Assembly (NCBI GenBank): GCA_016839655.1
Contig: JAEOTW010000067.1
Coordinates: 1 to 26,749, forward strand
DNA from: Promethearchaeota archaeon
GTDB lineage: Archaea; Asgardarchaeota; Lokiarchaeia; Sigynarchaeales; SOKP01
DNA: 26,749 bases
Direction of reading: 5' to 3'
The position numbers were made by a program, and so were the translations under genes. Under the pieces are notes generated by a model. It made no database searches. It was not told where the DNA came from and saw only the letters and a program-made list of their open reading frames with translations. Positions 1 to 8,769 of this stretch are shown here, piece by piece. Positions within the stretch are counted from its first letter, which is position 1; every line of letters starts with the position of its first letter.

Positions 1-187
<187 letters not shown>

Positions 188-302
188 TCAGTTTTTATAC
201 AATTTCTAAATATTCTCAAATTTGAAATAAGTTTGATTATTAATTGATATGAATTTATATTAATTTTATCAATAGAAATCATTTACAAGGAAGGTTTTAA
301 GG

Positions 303-1469
303 ATGACTGAGAAGTTATATTGGGAAGATGCTTACCAAACACAATTTAATGCTCAAGTAAAAAAAATTGAGGAAAAAGGTATTGTTCTTGACAAAACTTT
401 ATTTTATCCTGAGAGTGGCAATCAAGCAAGTGACCGAGGATATTTACTGTTTGGAGATAATAAATTTGAAGTAGACAAAGTCACTAAAGAAAATGATGAA
501 ATACTACATCACATATCTTCAGATTTTAAAAAAATAATTAATGTGGGGGATAAAGTTAATGGACAAATAGATTGGGATTATAGATACGGTATAATGAAAG
601 CTCATACTTCTCAACACATATTTTCAGCAGTATTTAAAAATAAGTATAACATTGATACCCTCCGAGCCCTTCTAAACTTTGAAGAAGTCTTCCTCCAAGT
701 TTCTCAAAAAATTGATATAGAACAATTAAAGGAAATCTTAATAGAAGTTAATAAAATTTGTAATTCTAAAAATCTAAACTTGAAAGCTCGTATTGTTTCA
801 AGCAGTGAAACTAAAGGCATTTCTAATAAAATAAGAAGTACAATCCCTGATGAATCAAATATTCGATTAATTGAAATTTATAATTTAGATTTGGTTTGTT
901 GTGGAGGGACTCATGTCAAAAATACAACTGAAATTGGACCTATTATTCTTTTTGAATTTAAAAAGGGTAATGAAATTCGATATGTTATTGGAAATAAAGC
1001 TTTAGAAATGGGTTCAAAAATTAATTTAGATATAATAGAGATATCTAATGACATAAACTCTCCAGTTGATCAGTTAAACAGATTGCTTAAGAAGCGTATA
1101 GAACTCCTAAATCGTCTAAAAGAACAAAATAAAAATTTGTCTCTTAGACTTTTAGAATCAATGTCTAAATCTCCTCATAGTAAAATCAACAACATTTCAT
1201 TGTATTATATTGATGTTGACGTTGATATTAAGATTTTAAACAAAGCTTTAGAAAATTATCCTCCAGATTCTCTAATTGTTGTAAAATTTGAAAGTAATAA
1301 AGTTAGAATCATCTCACCTAATGATATAATTGATTCTAACAATTTATTACAGCAACTTATTCAAAAATTCGGTGGTAAGGGAGGTGGAAATCCAAAATCA
1401 TCTCAAGGATTTTTAAAAGAAATGCCTATAAATATAATTTCAGAAGTAGAGGCAATAATTAGAAAATAA
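303..1469 (+). CDS. alaX: Alanyl-tRNA editing protein AlaX, long form
   Basis: A free-standing homologue of the alanyl-tRNA synthetase editing domain, which hydrolyses Ser-tRNA(Ala) (or Gly-tRNA(Ala)) in the cytosol. The zinc-binding signature is complete: HTSQH at residues 101-105 (HxxxH) and CCGGTH at 199-204 (CxxxH, C200 and H204). An N-terminal beta-barrel-like segment contains FYPESGNQASDRG (about 34-46), the usual P-x-GGGQ/DxG region. Residues about 255-388 form a coiled segment and a DHHA1-like C-terminal domain with the glycine-rich GGKGGGNP at 357-364, so this is the long AlaX type. An AAGGAAGG-like ribosome binding site lies about 8 nt before the ATG. It is convergent with hdrB, only 23 nt away, with a hairpin at the junction. 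Confidence 0.93.
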   Translation: MTEKLYWEDAYQTQFNAQVKKIEEKGIVLDKTLFYPESGNQASDRGYLLFGDNKFEVDKVTKENDEILHHISSDFKKIINVGDKVNGQIDWDYRYGIMKAHTSQHIFSAVFKNKYNIDTLRALLNFEEVFLQVSQKIDIEQLKEILIEVNKICNSKNLNLKARIVSSSETKGISNKIRSTIPDESNIRLIEIYNLDLVCCGGTHVKNTTEIGPIILFEFKKGNEIRYVIGNKALEMGSKINLDIIEISNDINSPVDQLNRLLKKRIELLNRLKEQNKNLSLRLLESMSKSPHSKINNISLYYIDVDVDIKILNKALENYPPDSLIVVKFESNKVRIISPNDIIDSNNLLQQLIQKFGGKGGGNPKSSQGFLKEMPINIISEVEAIIRK

Positions 1470-1488
1470 AATAAAGAATAAGGATTTA

Positions 1489-1504
1489 GGTTTTATTTAA
1501 AACC
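1489..1504. terminator. Hairpin between convergent alaX and hdrB
   Basis: GGTTTT-ATTT-AAAACC forms a perfect 6-bp stem with a 4-nt loop. It sits just after the alaX stop and overlaps the hdrB stop codon (1493-1495), and T/A-rich tracts flank it on both sides. The position suggests a bidirectional terminator or mRNA 3'-end structure; archaeal termination depends mainly on T tracts, so the function is inferred. Confidence 0.35.
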
Positions 1505-2362
1505 CTTTTCTTCCAAAAATGAAGTTAATCTAGTTCTATGAAACTTTAATCCAAGATCATCAGGATTTTCTCCAAACGCGAGAGCTAATAATTCAGTCAC
1601 ATATAAAACAGGAACGCTAAATCCCCCAGCTTTTTTCTGATTGCTATCAAATTGTTGAAAGCATGCTGGACAATTTAAAATTACTGCTTCTGCACCTGCA
1701 TTTGTTGCACTCGTTAATTTGTTTTTTAATATTTGCATTGCAGGTTCCTCTTCAGAATTTCCCGTTCCAGTACCGCAGCATAGCATTTCTTCTTCATAAT
1801 CAACAGGAGTAGCTCCTGTAGCTGCTACGATTTCCCTTAATTTGACAGGATTCATAGGATCATCAGTCTGTACTTTTTCTGAGGGCCGATTATAATGACA
1901 TCCAGTATGACAAGCAACTTTTAATCCACTTAATTCTTTTTTTACGTTTTCTTTAATTTTATCAACATGCTCATGTAATACTTCTACAAAATGTTTCACA
2001 TTGATACTTCCCTTAAATTCCTTTCCAACTGTTTTCAAGATCTTATTGATATGTTCCTTTTCATGATCATCATGTTTTAATTCTTCATTAACAAGTTTTA
2101 AAGTTTGAAAACATCCATTACATAAAGAAATTATATCTTTTCCTTCTCCTTCAGCTATAGTAAGATTTCTTGCACCCATTGCCATCCAGCTTAAATGATC
2201 AGTACTATTAAATCCAACGGGATCTGGACAACATGCAAATGCAGCATCAGATGTCTTAATTTCTAGTTTGTCAAAAACTTTTCGTGCTGAAGCCTCTATA
2301 AATGGAATTCTGTTGCCTATAACACATCCTTGAAACATTTTGTATTCTTCTGCTTTAGCCAT
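1493..2362 (-). CDS. hdrB: Heterodisulfide reductase subunit B-like protein
   Basis: HdrB carries the two non-cubane [4Fe-4S] clusters that reduce the CoM-S-S-CoB disulfide, or an equivalent disulfide in non-methanogens. Both CCG domains are visible in the 289 residues: C13, C44-C45, C81, C84 in the first half, and C155, C195-C196, C231, C234 in the second, matching the CX31-39CCX35-36CXXC pattern within a residue or so. The first pair reads CCP and the second CCG, as is common in the family. The usual partners hdrA and hdrC are not nearby, so electron input must come from proteins encoded elsewhere, or the protein belongs to a related CCG-domain complex. The gene is single, minus strand, with an AT-rich 170-bp stretch upstream. 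Confidence 0.87.
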   Translation of the reverse strand: MAKAEEYKMFQGCVIGNRIPFIEASARKVFDKLEIKTSDAAFACCPDPVGFNSTDHLSWMAMGARNLTIAEGEGKDIISLCNGCFQTLKLVNEELKHDDHEKEHINKILKTVGKEFKGSINVKHFVEVLHEHVDKIKENVKKELSGLKVACHTGCHYNRPSEKVQTDDPMNPVKLREIVAATGATPVDYEEEMLCCGTGTGNSEEEPAMQILKNKLTSATNAGAEAVILNCPACFQQFDSNQKKAGGFSVPVLYVTELLALAFGENPDDLGLKFHRTRLTSFLEEKGFK

Positions 2363-2521
2363 ATTAAATCATCTAATAGTATATGTAATTAACAATAATT
2401 TGTATTTGTAAATATTGAATTTTTTAAAAATCTTCTCTCTAATAATTTGGAATGATACTATTAGAATACTTATTAAAAAAAAAAGGATTAAAAATTGAAA
2501 TAGAATTTTAAATGTGGACTC

Positions 2522-2950
2522 TTAATCTTTTAACATTCGTCGAGCAAATATAGCTATTATTACCCCCGCAAGACCATAAATACCATTAAAAGTGTTTAGA
2601 AGTATTAGAGGTAATTCACCTATGGTAGTTCCACCGAAGATGCTCGTGATAAGTAAGATAATTAAACTAATTAAACTAGAACCAATACCAATTCCTACTA
2701 TTAATCTACCTACAAAATCTGAACTATAACCTGCAATAAAAGCTCCTATTATGACTGTGATACCCCCACCCATAGCTATAAAACTAAATACATTTAATAT
2801 TATCTCAATGACAGCCTGCACCTCTGGACCAACAAATCCAGAAAGTAAAGTAAGGATTGTGCCTAAAAAACCAACACGACCGGTTAAGGAGCTTAATAAC
2901 ATCAAAGCTCCACCGATTATACACAAAATTACTCCTTTTTTATGTTCCAT
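2522..2950 (-). CDS. Small four-helix membrane protein, paralogue of the 7224-7853 protein
   Basis: A 142-residue, very hydrophobic protein with about four transmembrane segments (roughly residues 5-25, 45-72, 78-105 and 115-137) and a short basic tail. I do not recognise a named family. It shares an architecture and short matches with the first 155 residues of the protein at 7224-7853: a GG-x-x-M-x-SS motif in helix 1, a GG-x-x-VIIGA motif at the start of the third segment followed by a conserved small-residue stretch, and a closing helix with G-V-x-x-AI. The other protein adds a cytoplasmic zinc ribbon that is missing here. The gene stands alone and is divergent from the aminopeptidase gene. 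Confidence 0.7.
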   Translation of the reverse strand: MEHKKGVILCIIGGALMLLSSLTGRVGFLGTILTLLSGFVGPEVQAVIEIILNVFSFIAMGGGITVIIGAFIAGYSSDFVGRLIVGIGIGSSLISLIILLITSIFGGTTIGELPLILLNTFNGIYGLAGVIIAIFARRMLKD

Positions 2951-3120
2951 TATAGCATCCCTAAAAATATCAGTGTTTTTAATATTAATTTGAATATAAA
3001 ATAAAAAATAGAACTTTTATTTAAATTCTGGTTAAATCTAAATCCACCATTGTTCTCTTATAAAATATTTTGGATTCTCTGATAAGTAACCATTATAAAG
3101 AAGTGGGAATTAATCGAAAT

Positions 3121-4230
3121 ATGATTAATCCCTTTTATGAAAAATTAGCAAAATTAGCGGTAAATTATTCTATCAAAGTTGAAAAGGGAGATAGAGTATT
3201 TATTTTAGGATCGGTATTAGCTGAAGAGCTTTTTCGCGCTTTATATATTGAAATTATTAAAGCAGGAGGTCATCCCCTTTTATATCCCTCTATTGAAGGA
3301 ACAGATGATTTACTTTTTAAATATGCTTCAGAAGAACAACTCACTTATGTAGATGATGTAAGAAAGCAGATACATAAAGAATTTGATTGTATGGTTGCCA
3401 TTAGTGCTGAATATAATACGAAAGATTTGAGTTTAGTGGATCCAAAAGTTCTTGCTAAACGGTTTGGTTCTCCTCAAATAAAAGAACTTTGGGATATATG
3501 GTATGATAGAGCCGCAAAAGAAGAAGCAAGGTGGGTAATCATTCCTTTTCCATGTAATGCATTTGCTCAAGATGCAAATATGGACCTAATTTCTTATTCA
3601 AGTTTCATAGAAAAAGCATTATATCTTGATAAAGAAAATCCTGTTCAAAAGTGGCAAAAGATTGAAGAGGATCAAAATAAATATATTAAATATTTAAATG
3701 GAGTTGAAAAAATCCATATTCTTGGAGAAGATACTGAACTAATTATGTCAATAAAAGGTAGAACATGGGAGAATGATTGTGGACGTTATAACTTACCAGA
3801 TGGAGAAGTCGCAACCAGCCCTGTAGAAGACTCTGTTAATGGGCATATTCGATTTACATACCCCGCTATGCACTTAGGTAATGAAGTAAAAAATATCTAC
3901 TTAGAATTCAATGATGGAAGAGTTGTAAATTCAACTGCAGATAAAGGAGACGAATTTCTTCAGGAGATATTAAAAATTGAAAATGCTGACAGATTAGGAG
4001 AATTCGCTATAGGAACAAATTATGGAATAACTAAATTTACAAAAAATATACTTTTTGACGAAAAAATGGGAGGTACAATTCATGTAGCTCTTGGGGATGG
4101 ATTTAAAGAATTAGGATCTAAAAATGAAAGTGCTATTCATTGGGATATTTTAAAAGATATGAAAAAACCAGATTCCAAAATTATCGCGGACGAAAAAGTT
4201 ATCTATGAAGAAGGATATTGGAAAATTTAA
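3121..4230 (+). CDS. M29 family (thermophilic) aminopeptidase
   Basis: A metal-dependent aminopeptidase of the AmpS/AmpT/PepS family (MEROPS M29), which removes N-terminal residues from peptides in the cytosol. The family landmarks run in order: EKLAKLAVNYSIKVEKGD at the N-terminus, LPDGEV with its metal-binding Glu, RLGEFAIGTN with another Glu, HVALG with the ligand His, and SAIHWDILKD with the final His and Asp. All metal ligands I expect are present. The frame stays open upstream to a TTG at 3070, but family proteins start close to the EKLAKL segment, so I chose the ATG at 3121 (369 aa). It is convergent with fdhD, with 8 nt between the stops. Nothing in the context points to a special substrate. 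Confidence 0.88.
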   Translation: MINPFYEKLAKLAVNYSIKVEKGDRVFILGSVLAEELFRALYIEIIKAGGHPLLYPSIEGTDDLLFKYASEEQLTYVDDVRKQIHKEFDCMVAISAEYNTKDLSLVDPKVLAKRFGSPQIKELWDIWYDRAAKEEARWVIIPFPCNAFAQDANMDLISYSSFIEKALYLDKENPVQKWQKIEEDQNKYIKYLNGVEKIHILGEDTELIMSIKGRTWENDCGRYNLPDGEVATSPVEDSVNGHIRFTYPAMHLGNEVKNIYLEFNDGRVVNSTADKGDEFLQEILKIENADRLGEFAIGTNYGITKFTKNILFDEKMGGTIHVALGDGFKELGSKNESAIHWDILKDMKKPDSKIIADEKVIYEEGYWKI

Positions 4231-4238
4231 GCTTAAGA

Positions 4239-5063
4239 TCAAAGTTCAATTCTATTTGGATGGGAGTATATATTCATTCTAGCCCCACGCGCAAATCCAA
4301 TTAAAGTAATCCCATAACCGAACGCCAGTCGAATTCCAGATTCTATTGCTGCAGAAAGAGAAGCGACAATAGGAATTTTTGCTCTTATTGCTTTAAGTAC
4401 CGAATCTCCTGTCAATCGTCCCGTTGAAGTTAAAAAAACATCTTCAAATTTATAATGTTTGAATAACATTTCTCCAATGACTTTGTCAATAGCGTTATGC
4501 CTACCGATATCTTCTTTGACACATAGCAAATTTCCCTTAACATCAAATATTGCAGCCCCATGACAGCCTCCTGTTTCACGATAAAGAGGTGTGTTTTTTT
4601 GCATTTGTTTTATTGCGGTAAAAATTATACTTGCTTTAATTTTTATGGAATCGTTAGATTTGATTTTATCTTTTGCATTGGATTTTTCTAAAGCTTCTTT
4701 AATCACATTGCGCCAAGGAGATGGTATTCCACAAGTAGTGTCAATAACTCGACTTACTGGATTAAGGTCTAGTTCTTCTTGGGTAAAATCAATATTATCA
4801 TCTAATTCTATGAAAACAGAATTTTCTAATTCATTTACTTTGATTACTTTAATATCTTCCATTGAATTAATTATACCTATTGAAAATAAAAATCCAATAG
4901 CGAGCTCTTTTAGATCTTTAGCTAAACATATAATATTAACTAAAGGTTTTGAATTTACATATAAATCAATGGGAGTTTCATATAATATGATATCTTCTAT
5001 TTCTTCTTTCTTCCCTTTTTTAATGCGATAAATCTTTACTTTTCTTCTGAACAAGAAAACCAT
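4239..5063 (-). CDS. fdhD: Formate dehydrogenase accessory sulfurtransferase FdhD
   Basis: FdhD passes sulfur from a cysteine desulfurase to the bis-MGD molybdenum/tungsten cofactor of formate dehydrogenase-type enzymes. The diagnostic motifs are GGCHGA (165-170), EDIGRHNAIDKVIG (184-197), the TSTGRL..DSVLKAIRAKIPIVAS segment, and GFARGARMNIYSHPNRI near the C-terminus. In E. coli FdhD a CxxC loop carries the transferred sulfur; here the matching loop reads DTTCGIPSPW, so only C111 of the pair remains. No formate dehydrogenase is in view; the nearest Mo/W-pterin enzyme is Fwd, about 3 kb away on the same strand. Length (274 aa) is normal. Confidence 0.92.
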   Translation of the reverse strand: MVFLFRRKVKIYRIKKGKKEEIEDIILYETPIDLYVNSKPLVNIICLAKDLKELAIGFLFSIGIINSMEDIKVIKVNELENSVFIELDDNIDFTQEELDLNPVSRVIDTTCGIPSPWRNVIKEALEKSNAKDKIKSNDSIKIKASIIFTAIKQMQKNTPLYRETGGCHGAAIFDVKGNLLCVKEDIGRHNAIDKVIGEMLFKHYKFEDVFLTSTGRLTGDSVLKAIRAKIPIVASLSAAIESGIRLAFGYGITLIGFARGARMNIYSHPNRIEL

Positions 5064-5150
5064 TTAATTTTTTTATATATACTATTTTTTTTAATATAAT
5101 GTAATAAAAAAGAATTGCACAAATGAAATATAGGAGTTAGAAAATTCAAT

Positions 5151-6089
5151 TCAATTAATTTGATATATTTTTCGTGTTAAATTCTTGTTTACATAAAAAC
5201 CAAATTTCTTATAAAGTCCTAAAGCTTTTTCATTTTTAGTATCTACTCCTAACTTAATATATTTACATCCTTTTTTGCGAAGACTCTCAATCCCAGATGC
5301 GAGTACTGCACTTCCAATTTTACGATGTTGATAGCTTGGAAGAACTCCAAGATTTCCGATTCCGCCACTTTGATCTTGTTCAGGATTTAGAAAAGTATCA
5401 CACATCCCTATTATTTTTTCGTCGTCATAAGCAAGGCAATGTTCAACAATATGGTTCTTTTTGAAGCTCTCTGTCATTTTTTTCCATTTAGTTTTGGTTA
5501 CTGGTTTATATTTGAATGAGTCTGCAAATGCTTTATTTAATACATTAACAGCACCAGTATAATCGTCAAATTCCTTTAGAATTTGAATTTTAATTCCTTT
5601 TGGGGTATTAGGTGGTGAAAATAAATCAAAATTGTCTAAACGCATAGACCATGTGTAATTAACTGGATTATGTCCTAAGTCTTTTAATTTATTGTCAAAG
5701 GGTGCGTGTAATTCTCCATCTGTTTGAAATAAAATTTCTGGAATATTTAGTTTTTTTTTGAGTTTCAATGTGGCATCAATTAATACTTCAGGCAGGTTTG
5801 AATCAAAACACTCTGGTTTTATCGCAGCCACTGTAAGATAAGAATCTTTAAAGAGAGGAGTGATGGCTAATCCAGTAAAACCAACAATTTCTCCTTGTTC
5901 GTTCTCAAAAATTAAAAAATTTCTTGATAAAACAACATCTTTACCTAATATTGTACGGAAAATCTCTTCATTCAATTGAAATGTTGATTCGGGATTTATG
6001 TACTTTACCATTTGATTATATAATTCTACAATCGTAGCTAATCTAAGAGATTCATCATATGGTCTAATCTTATACTTATTCACCTTCAT
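5151..6089 (-). CDS. Double-domain GNAT acetyltransferase, copy 1
   Basis: A 312-residue protein with two GNAT-like halves, an arrangement also seen in MshD-type enzymes. The C-terminal half (about 165-312) has a clear acetyl-CoA site: LGVLPSYQHRKIGSAVL, with the R-x-x-G-x-A turn, then the LYKKFGF motif that ends most GNAT folds. The N-terminal half keeps the strand pattern (EIVGFTGLAITP) but has no recognisable acetyl-CoA turn, so it is probably a degenerate GNAT or substrate-recognition domain. The substrate is unknown. It is a close paralogue of the next gene upstream on the same strand, in tandem, with related upstream sequence too. No signal peptide or membrane segment is visible. Confidence 0.82.
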   Translation of the reverse strand: MKVNKYKIRPYDESLRLATIVELYNQMVKYINPESTFQLNEEIFRTILGKDVVLSRNFLIFENEQGEIVGFTGLAITPLFKDSYLTVAAIKPECFDSNLPEVLIDATLKLKKKLNIPEILFQTDGELHAPFDNKLKDLGHNPVNYTWSMRLDNFDLFSPPNTPKGIKIQILKEFDDYTGAVNVLNKAFADSFKYKPVTKTKWKKMTESFKKNHIVEHCLAYDDEKIIGMCDTFLNPEQDQSGGIGNLGVLPSYQHRKIGSAVLASGIESLRKKGCKYIKLGVDTKNEKALGLYKKFGFYVNKNLTRKIYQIN

Positions 6090-6194
6090 AATCTATATGA
6101 ATGATAATAATACATATAATCATTTCTCATTAAATATTAGATTCAGAATGGGTTTGTAGAAAAAAGATAATGAAAAAAGATTTTAATTAGGAAC

Positions 6195-7133
6195 TCAAAT
6201 AATTTGATATGTTCTTTGTGTCAAATTCTTTTTTATATAAAATCCAAATTTCTTGTAAAGTCCTAAAGCTTTTTCATTTTTGGTATCAACACCCAACTTA
6301 ATAGTTTTACATCCTTTTTTACGAAGCGTTTCAATACAAGTTGCGAGTAGAGCACTCCCTATTTTTCGGTGTTGATGACTCGGAAGAACACCAAAATTTG
6401 CAATTAATCCACTTTGATCTTGTTCAGGATTTAGATAAATATCACATATTCCAATATATTTATCATCTTCATATGCAACGCAATGTTCAACAATATGATT
6501 TTTTTTGGTAGTGTTAGTCATTTTCTTCCATCTAACCTTAGTAATCGGTTTATACATAAATGAATCTGCGAAAGCTTTATTGATTATATTAACAGTACCA
6601 ATAAAATCGTCCATCTCTTTTAAGATATTAATAGTAATACCTTCTGGAATCCCTGGGTGTGAAAATAGATCGAAATCATCTAAGTGCATTGACCAAGTGT
6701 AATTGACTGGACTAAAACCTAGACTTTCTAATTTCTCATCAAAAGGTGCTGAGAGATCTCCCATTGTTTGAAATAAAAATGTTGATACATTTAACTTCTT
6801 TTTAAGGTCCATTGTCGCATCAATCAATTCTCCAGGAAGTTCTGAATCAATATATTCAGGTAATACTGCATAAACAGCGACATGAGAATCTTTAACCCTT
6901 GGAGTAAGCGATAAACCAGTAAAAGCAATAAATTTACCTTGGTTATTTTCAAAAATTAAGTAATCTCTTGAAAATACAGTTTCTTGACCTAAGTACACCC
7001 GAGCAAGTTCTTCAGTTATATGTAATGTTGTTTCAGGATTTAAGTATTTAGCCATTTGATTATATAAATCTACAAGTAAAGATAATCCAATGGATTCATC
7101 ATAAGGTTTAACTGTAAACAAATTTGTCTTCAT
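6195..7133 (-). CDS. Double-domain GNAT acetyltransferase, copy 2
   Basis: Same length (312 aa) and same domain layout as the gene at 5151-6089, with long identical stretches such as KKNHIVEHC, NPEQDQSG, QHRKIGSA and LGVDTKNEKALGLYKKFGF. The acetyl-CoA turn is intact (R-K-I-G-S-A). The N-terminal half differs more between the copies than the C-terminal half, which would fit divergence in substrate choice with retained chemistry. The 5' flanks of the two genes are also alike (both have CTTCATAA followed by an AT-rich block ending near ATTCAG on the plus strand), so the duplication included the promoter. The acceptor molecule cannot be inferred. Confidence 0.82.
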   Translation of the reverse strand: MKTNLFTVKPYDESIGLSLLVDLYNQMAKYLNPETTLHITEELARVYLGQETVFSRDYLIFENNQGKFIAFTGLSLTPRVKDSHVAVYAVLPEYIDSELPGELIDATMDLKKKLNVSTFLFQTMGDLSAPFDEKLESLGFSPVNYTWSMHLDDFDLFSHPGIPEGITINILKEMDDFIGTVNIINKAFADSFMYKPITKVRWKKMTNTTKKNHIVEHCVAYEDDKYIGICDIYLNPEQDQSGLIANFGVLPSHQHRKIGSALLATCIETLRKKGCKTIKLGVDTKNEKALGLYKKFGFYIKKNLTQRTYQII

Positions 7134-7223
7134 AAACTCTATGAATTAAAATTAGATATATAATAATTTCTCTTTAAAATTCAGTAAAAACTTTAAAAAA
7201 ATTAAGAAAAAATAGTGTTAAAT

Positions 7224-7853
7224 TTATGTTCTTTCAATAGTATGCCCACATTCACTACAGAACTCAGCGTTAAATGGTAAGGAAAAACCACATTCAGGGC
7301 AAAAAATCTTCTGAAAAGGTAGAGGTGTTTCTGATTCTCTTGTTTCTTCGGAGATTTCTTCTTCTTCCTCCTCTTTAACTTTCTTAGGTTTCTTCGCTAA
7401 AATCTTACCAATAATAGCAACCGTCACTCCAGAGATTTGAAAAAGGGTATTAGCTTGAACAAGACTAGCAATTTGAGCGATATAACCGAGAATGACAGGA
7501 TCTGTGATAAAATCACTAATAGGTATAACTTGTGTAAGAATCCAAATAATTAAAGTTAGTGTTCCAAATGCTAAACCAATACTAACTAGCCATTTTCCAA
7601 ATCTATAACTTGCAAGTGCTATAATTAAAGCGCCAATTATCACTGCAGCCCCTCCTAGATCAGCAATCCATCTTAAAATAATAAGAAAAACATCTACGAT
7701 TGGTATTAACCACGATAAGTCTGTTGGGATATTATTAGTAATCCAACTTGCAATAAATTCATAGATTCCAATACTTCCAAGAGTGGAACTAACGATCATC
7801 ATAATTCCACCGATAATTAAAAACGTAATTCCTACCTTATTTCTCGGTCTCAT
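7224..7853 (-). CDS. Four-helix membrane protein with C-terminal zinc ribbon
   Basis: The first 155 or so residues form about four membrane-spanning helices and resemble the 142-residue protein at 2522-2950 (shared GG-x-x-M-x-SS and GG-x-x-VIIGAL motifs). A charged linker rich in Glu (about 158-178, KVKEEEEEEISEE) leads to a zinc ribbon with C185-x2-C188 and C199-x2-C202, the rubredoxin-like knuckle pattern common in archaeal proteins. The ribbon should lie in the cytoplasm if the linker does. The gene follows fwdC by 52 nt on the same strand, so co-transcription with the fwd operon is possible but not shown. Function unknown. Confidence 0.72.
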   Translation of the reverse strand: MRPRNKVGITFLIIGGIMMIVSSTLGSIGIYEFIASWITNNIPTDLSWLIPIVDVFLIILRWIADLGGAAVIIGALIIALASYRFGKWLVSIGLAFGTLTLIIWILTQVIPISDFITDPVILGYIAQIASLVQANTLFQISGVTVAIIGKILAKKPKKVKEEEEEEISEETRESETPLPFQKIFCPECGFSLPFNAEFCSECGHTIERT

Positions 7854-7905
7854 ACCATTAACATAGATTATCGGTTATAAAAATTAATTGGTGAAAAAAA
7901 GATTG

Positions 7906-8769
7906 TTATACCATAACAAATAATCTACCATTTGAACTATTGGAAATTTTTCCAGTTTTTTTATCTATCTTGGAATGATTCTTCTCAACTGAATGATCTC
8001 CGCTATACTCTACAAACTTACCTTTAATAATTTCACCGTTCATTAATTCAATTTCTTTCACTTCACCAAGTTTCTTATAAGAGGGAAGAATTCTCGAAAT
8101 TTTACCCTTTACAACGATTGTTCCTCGTATTTGGTCTGCTCCTATGCATCTATCACAATCACCCTCAACAATAATAGTACCACCGTGACCATGGATTCCT
8201 AAGAATGATCCAGCACCACCACAAATCAAAGTTGGAAATCTTTTTGCTGGTTTCGAACCATTTACCCAAGTTAGTGCTTCATTACCTATCTTACCTTTAA
8301 CTTTTATTACTCCGTTTTGCATTCCTTTCCAAAATCCTCTATAAGCAGCACCAACATAGTTTCCCGCATTACCAGTAATTTCTAATTCACCTCCCTTTAA
8401 CATAGCACCAGCCCAGTCATCAACATTCCCATTAACTAATATTTTTCCTCCAGTCATTGTGTTTCCCACATGCATTCCAACATTTCCATTTATTACAATT
8501 TCTCCATCTGTCATTTTTTCACCGATTCTTTTAATATCTGAGAGATCTCCATCAATTGTTATTTTTGTCTCATTTACTTCTCCTCCATTCCCAGAAACAT
8601 CAAAAAAGTCTCCAATTGTTTTTTCTTCATTACCATGATACACTATAAGTTTTTTTATCTCAGCAGCTGATTTTCCAGCAAATTTATCTGGTGTTATAGT
8701 TTCAGCTTCTAATGGAAATTCAGGATTTTTCTTTAATTTTAATTTAACTTCTGCTATGAGTCTATTCAC
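7906..8769 (-). CDS. fwdC: Formylmethanofuran dehydrogenase subunit C
   Basis: FwdC is a right-handed beta-helix subunit of the complex that reduces CO2 and binds it to methanofuran, related to the C-terminal domain of glutamate synthase. The repeats are easy to see from residue about 75 to 225: successive turns such as GEIVINGNVGMHVGN, GKILVNGNVDDWAGA, GELEITGNAGNYVGA and GTIIVEGDCDRCIGA. The gene starts with GTG at 8769 and overlaps the end of fwdB by 8 nt (GGTGAATAG holds both the GTG and the fwdB stop), a sign of translational coupling. It is the last fwd gene of the operon. Length (287 aa) is within the family range. Confidence 0.93.
   Translation of the reverse strand: MNRLIAEVKLKLKKNPEFPLEAETITPDKFAGKSAAEIKKLIVYHGNEEKTIGDFFDVSGNGGEVNETKITIDGDLSDIKRIGEKMTDGEIVINGNVGMHVGNTMTGGKILVNGNVDDWAGAMLKGGELEITGNAGNYVGAAYRGFWKGMQNGVIKVKGKIGNEALTWVNGSKPAKRFPTLICGGAGSFLGIHGHGGTIIVEGDCDRCIGADQIRGTIVVKGKISRILPSYKKLGEVKEIELMNGEIIKGKFVEYSGDHSVEKNHSKIDKKTGKISNSSNGRLFVMV

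Noticed and set aside
4591..5031. 146-aa plus-strand frame opposite fdhD
   Set aside because: Shadow of fdhD, whose protein motifs are unmistakable.
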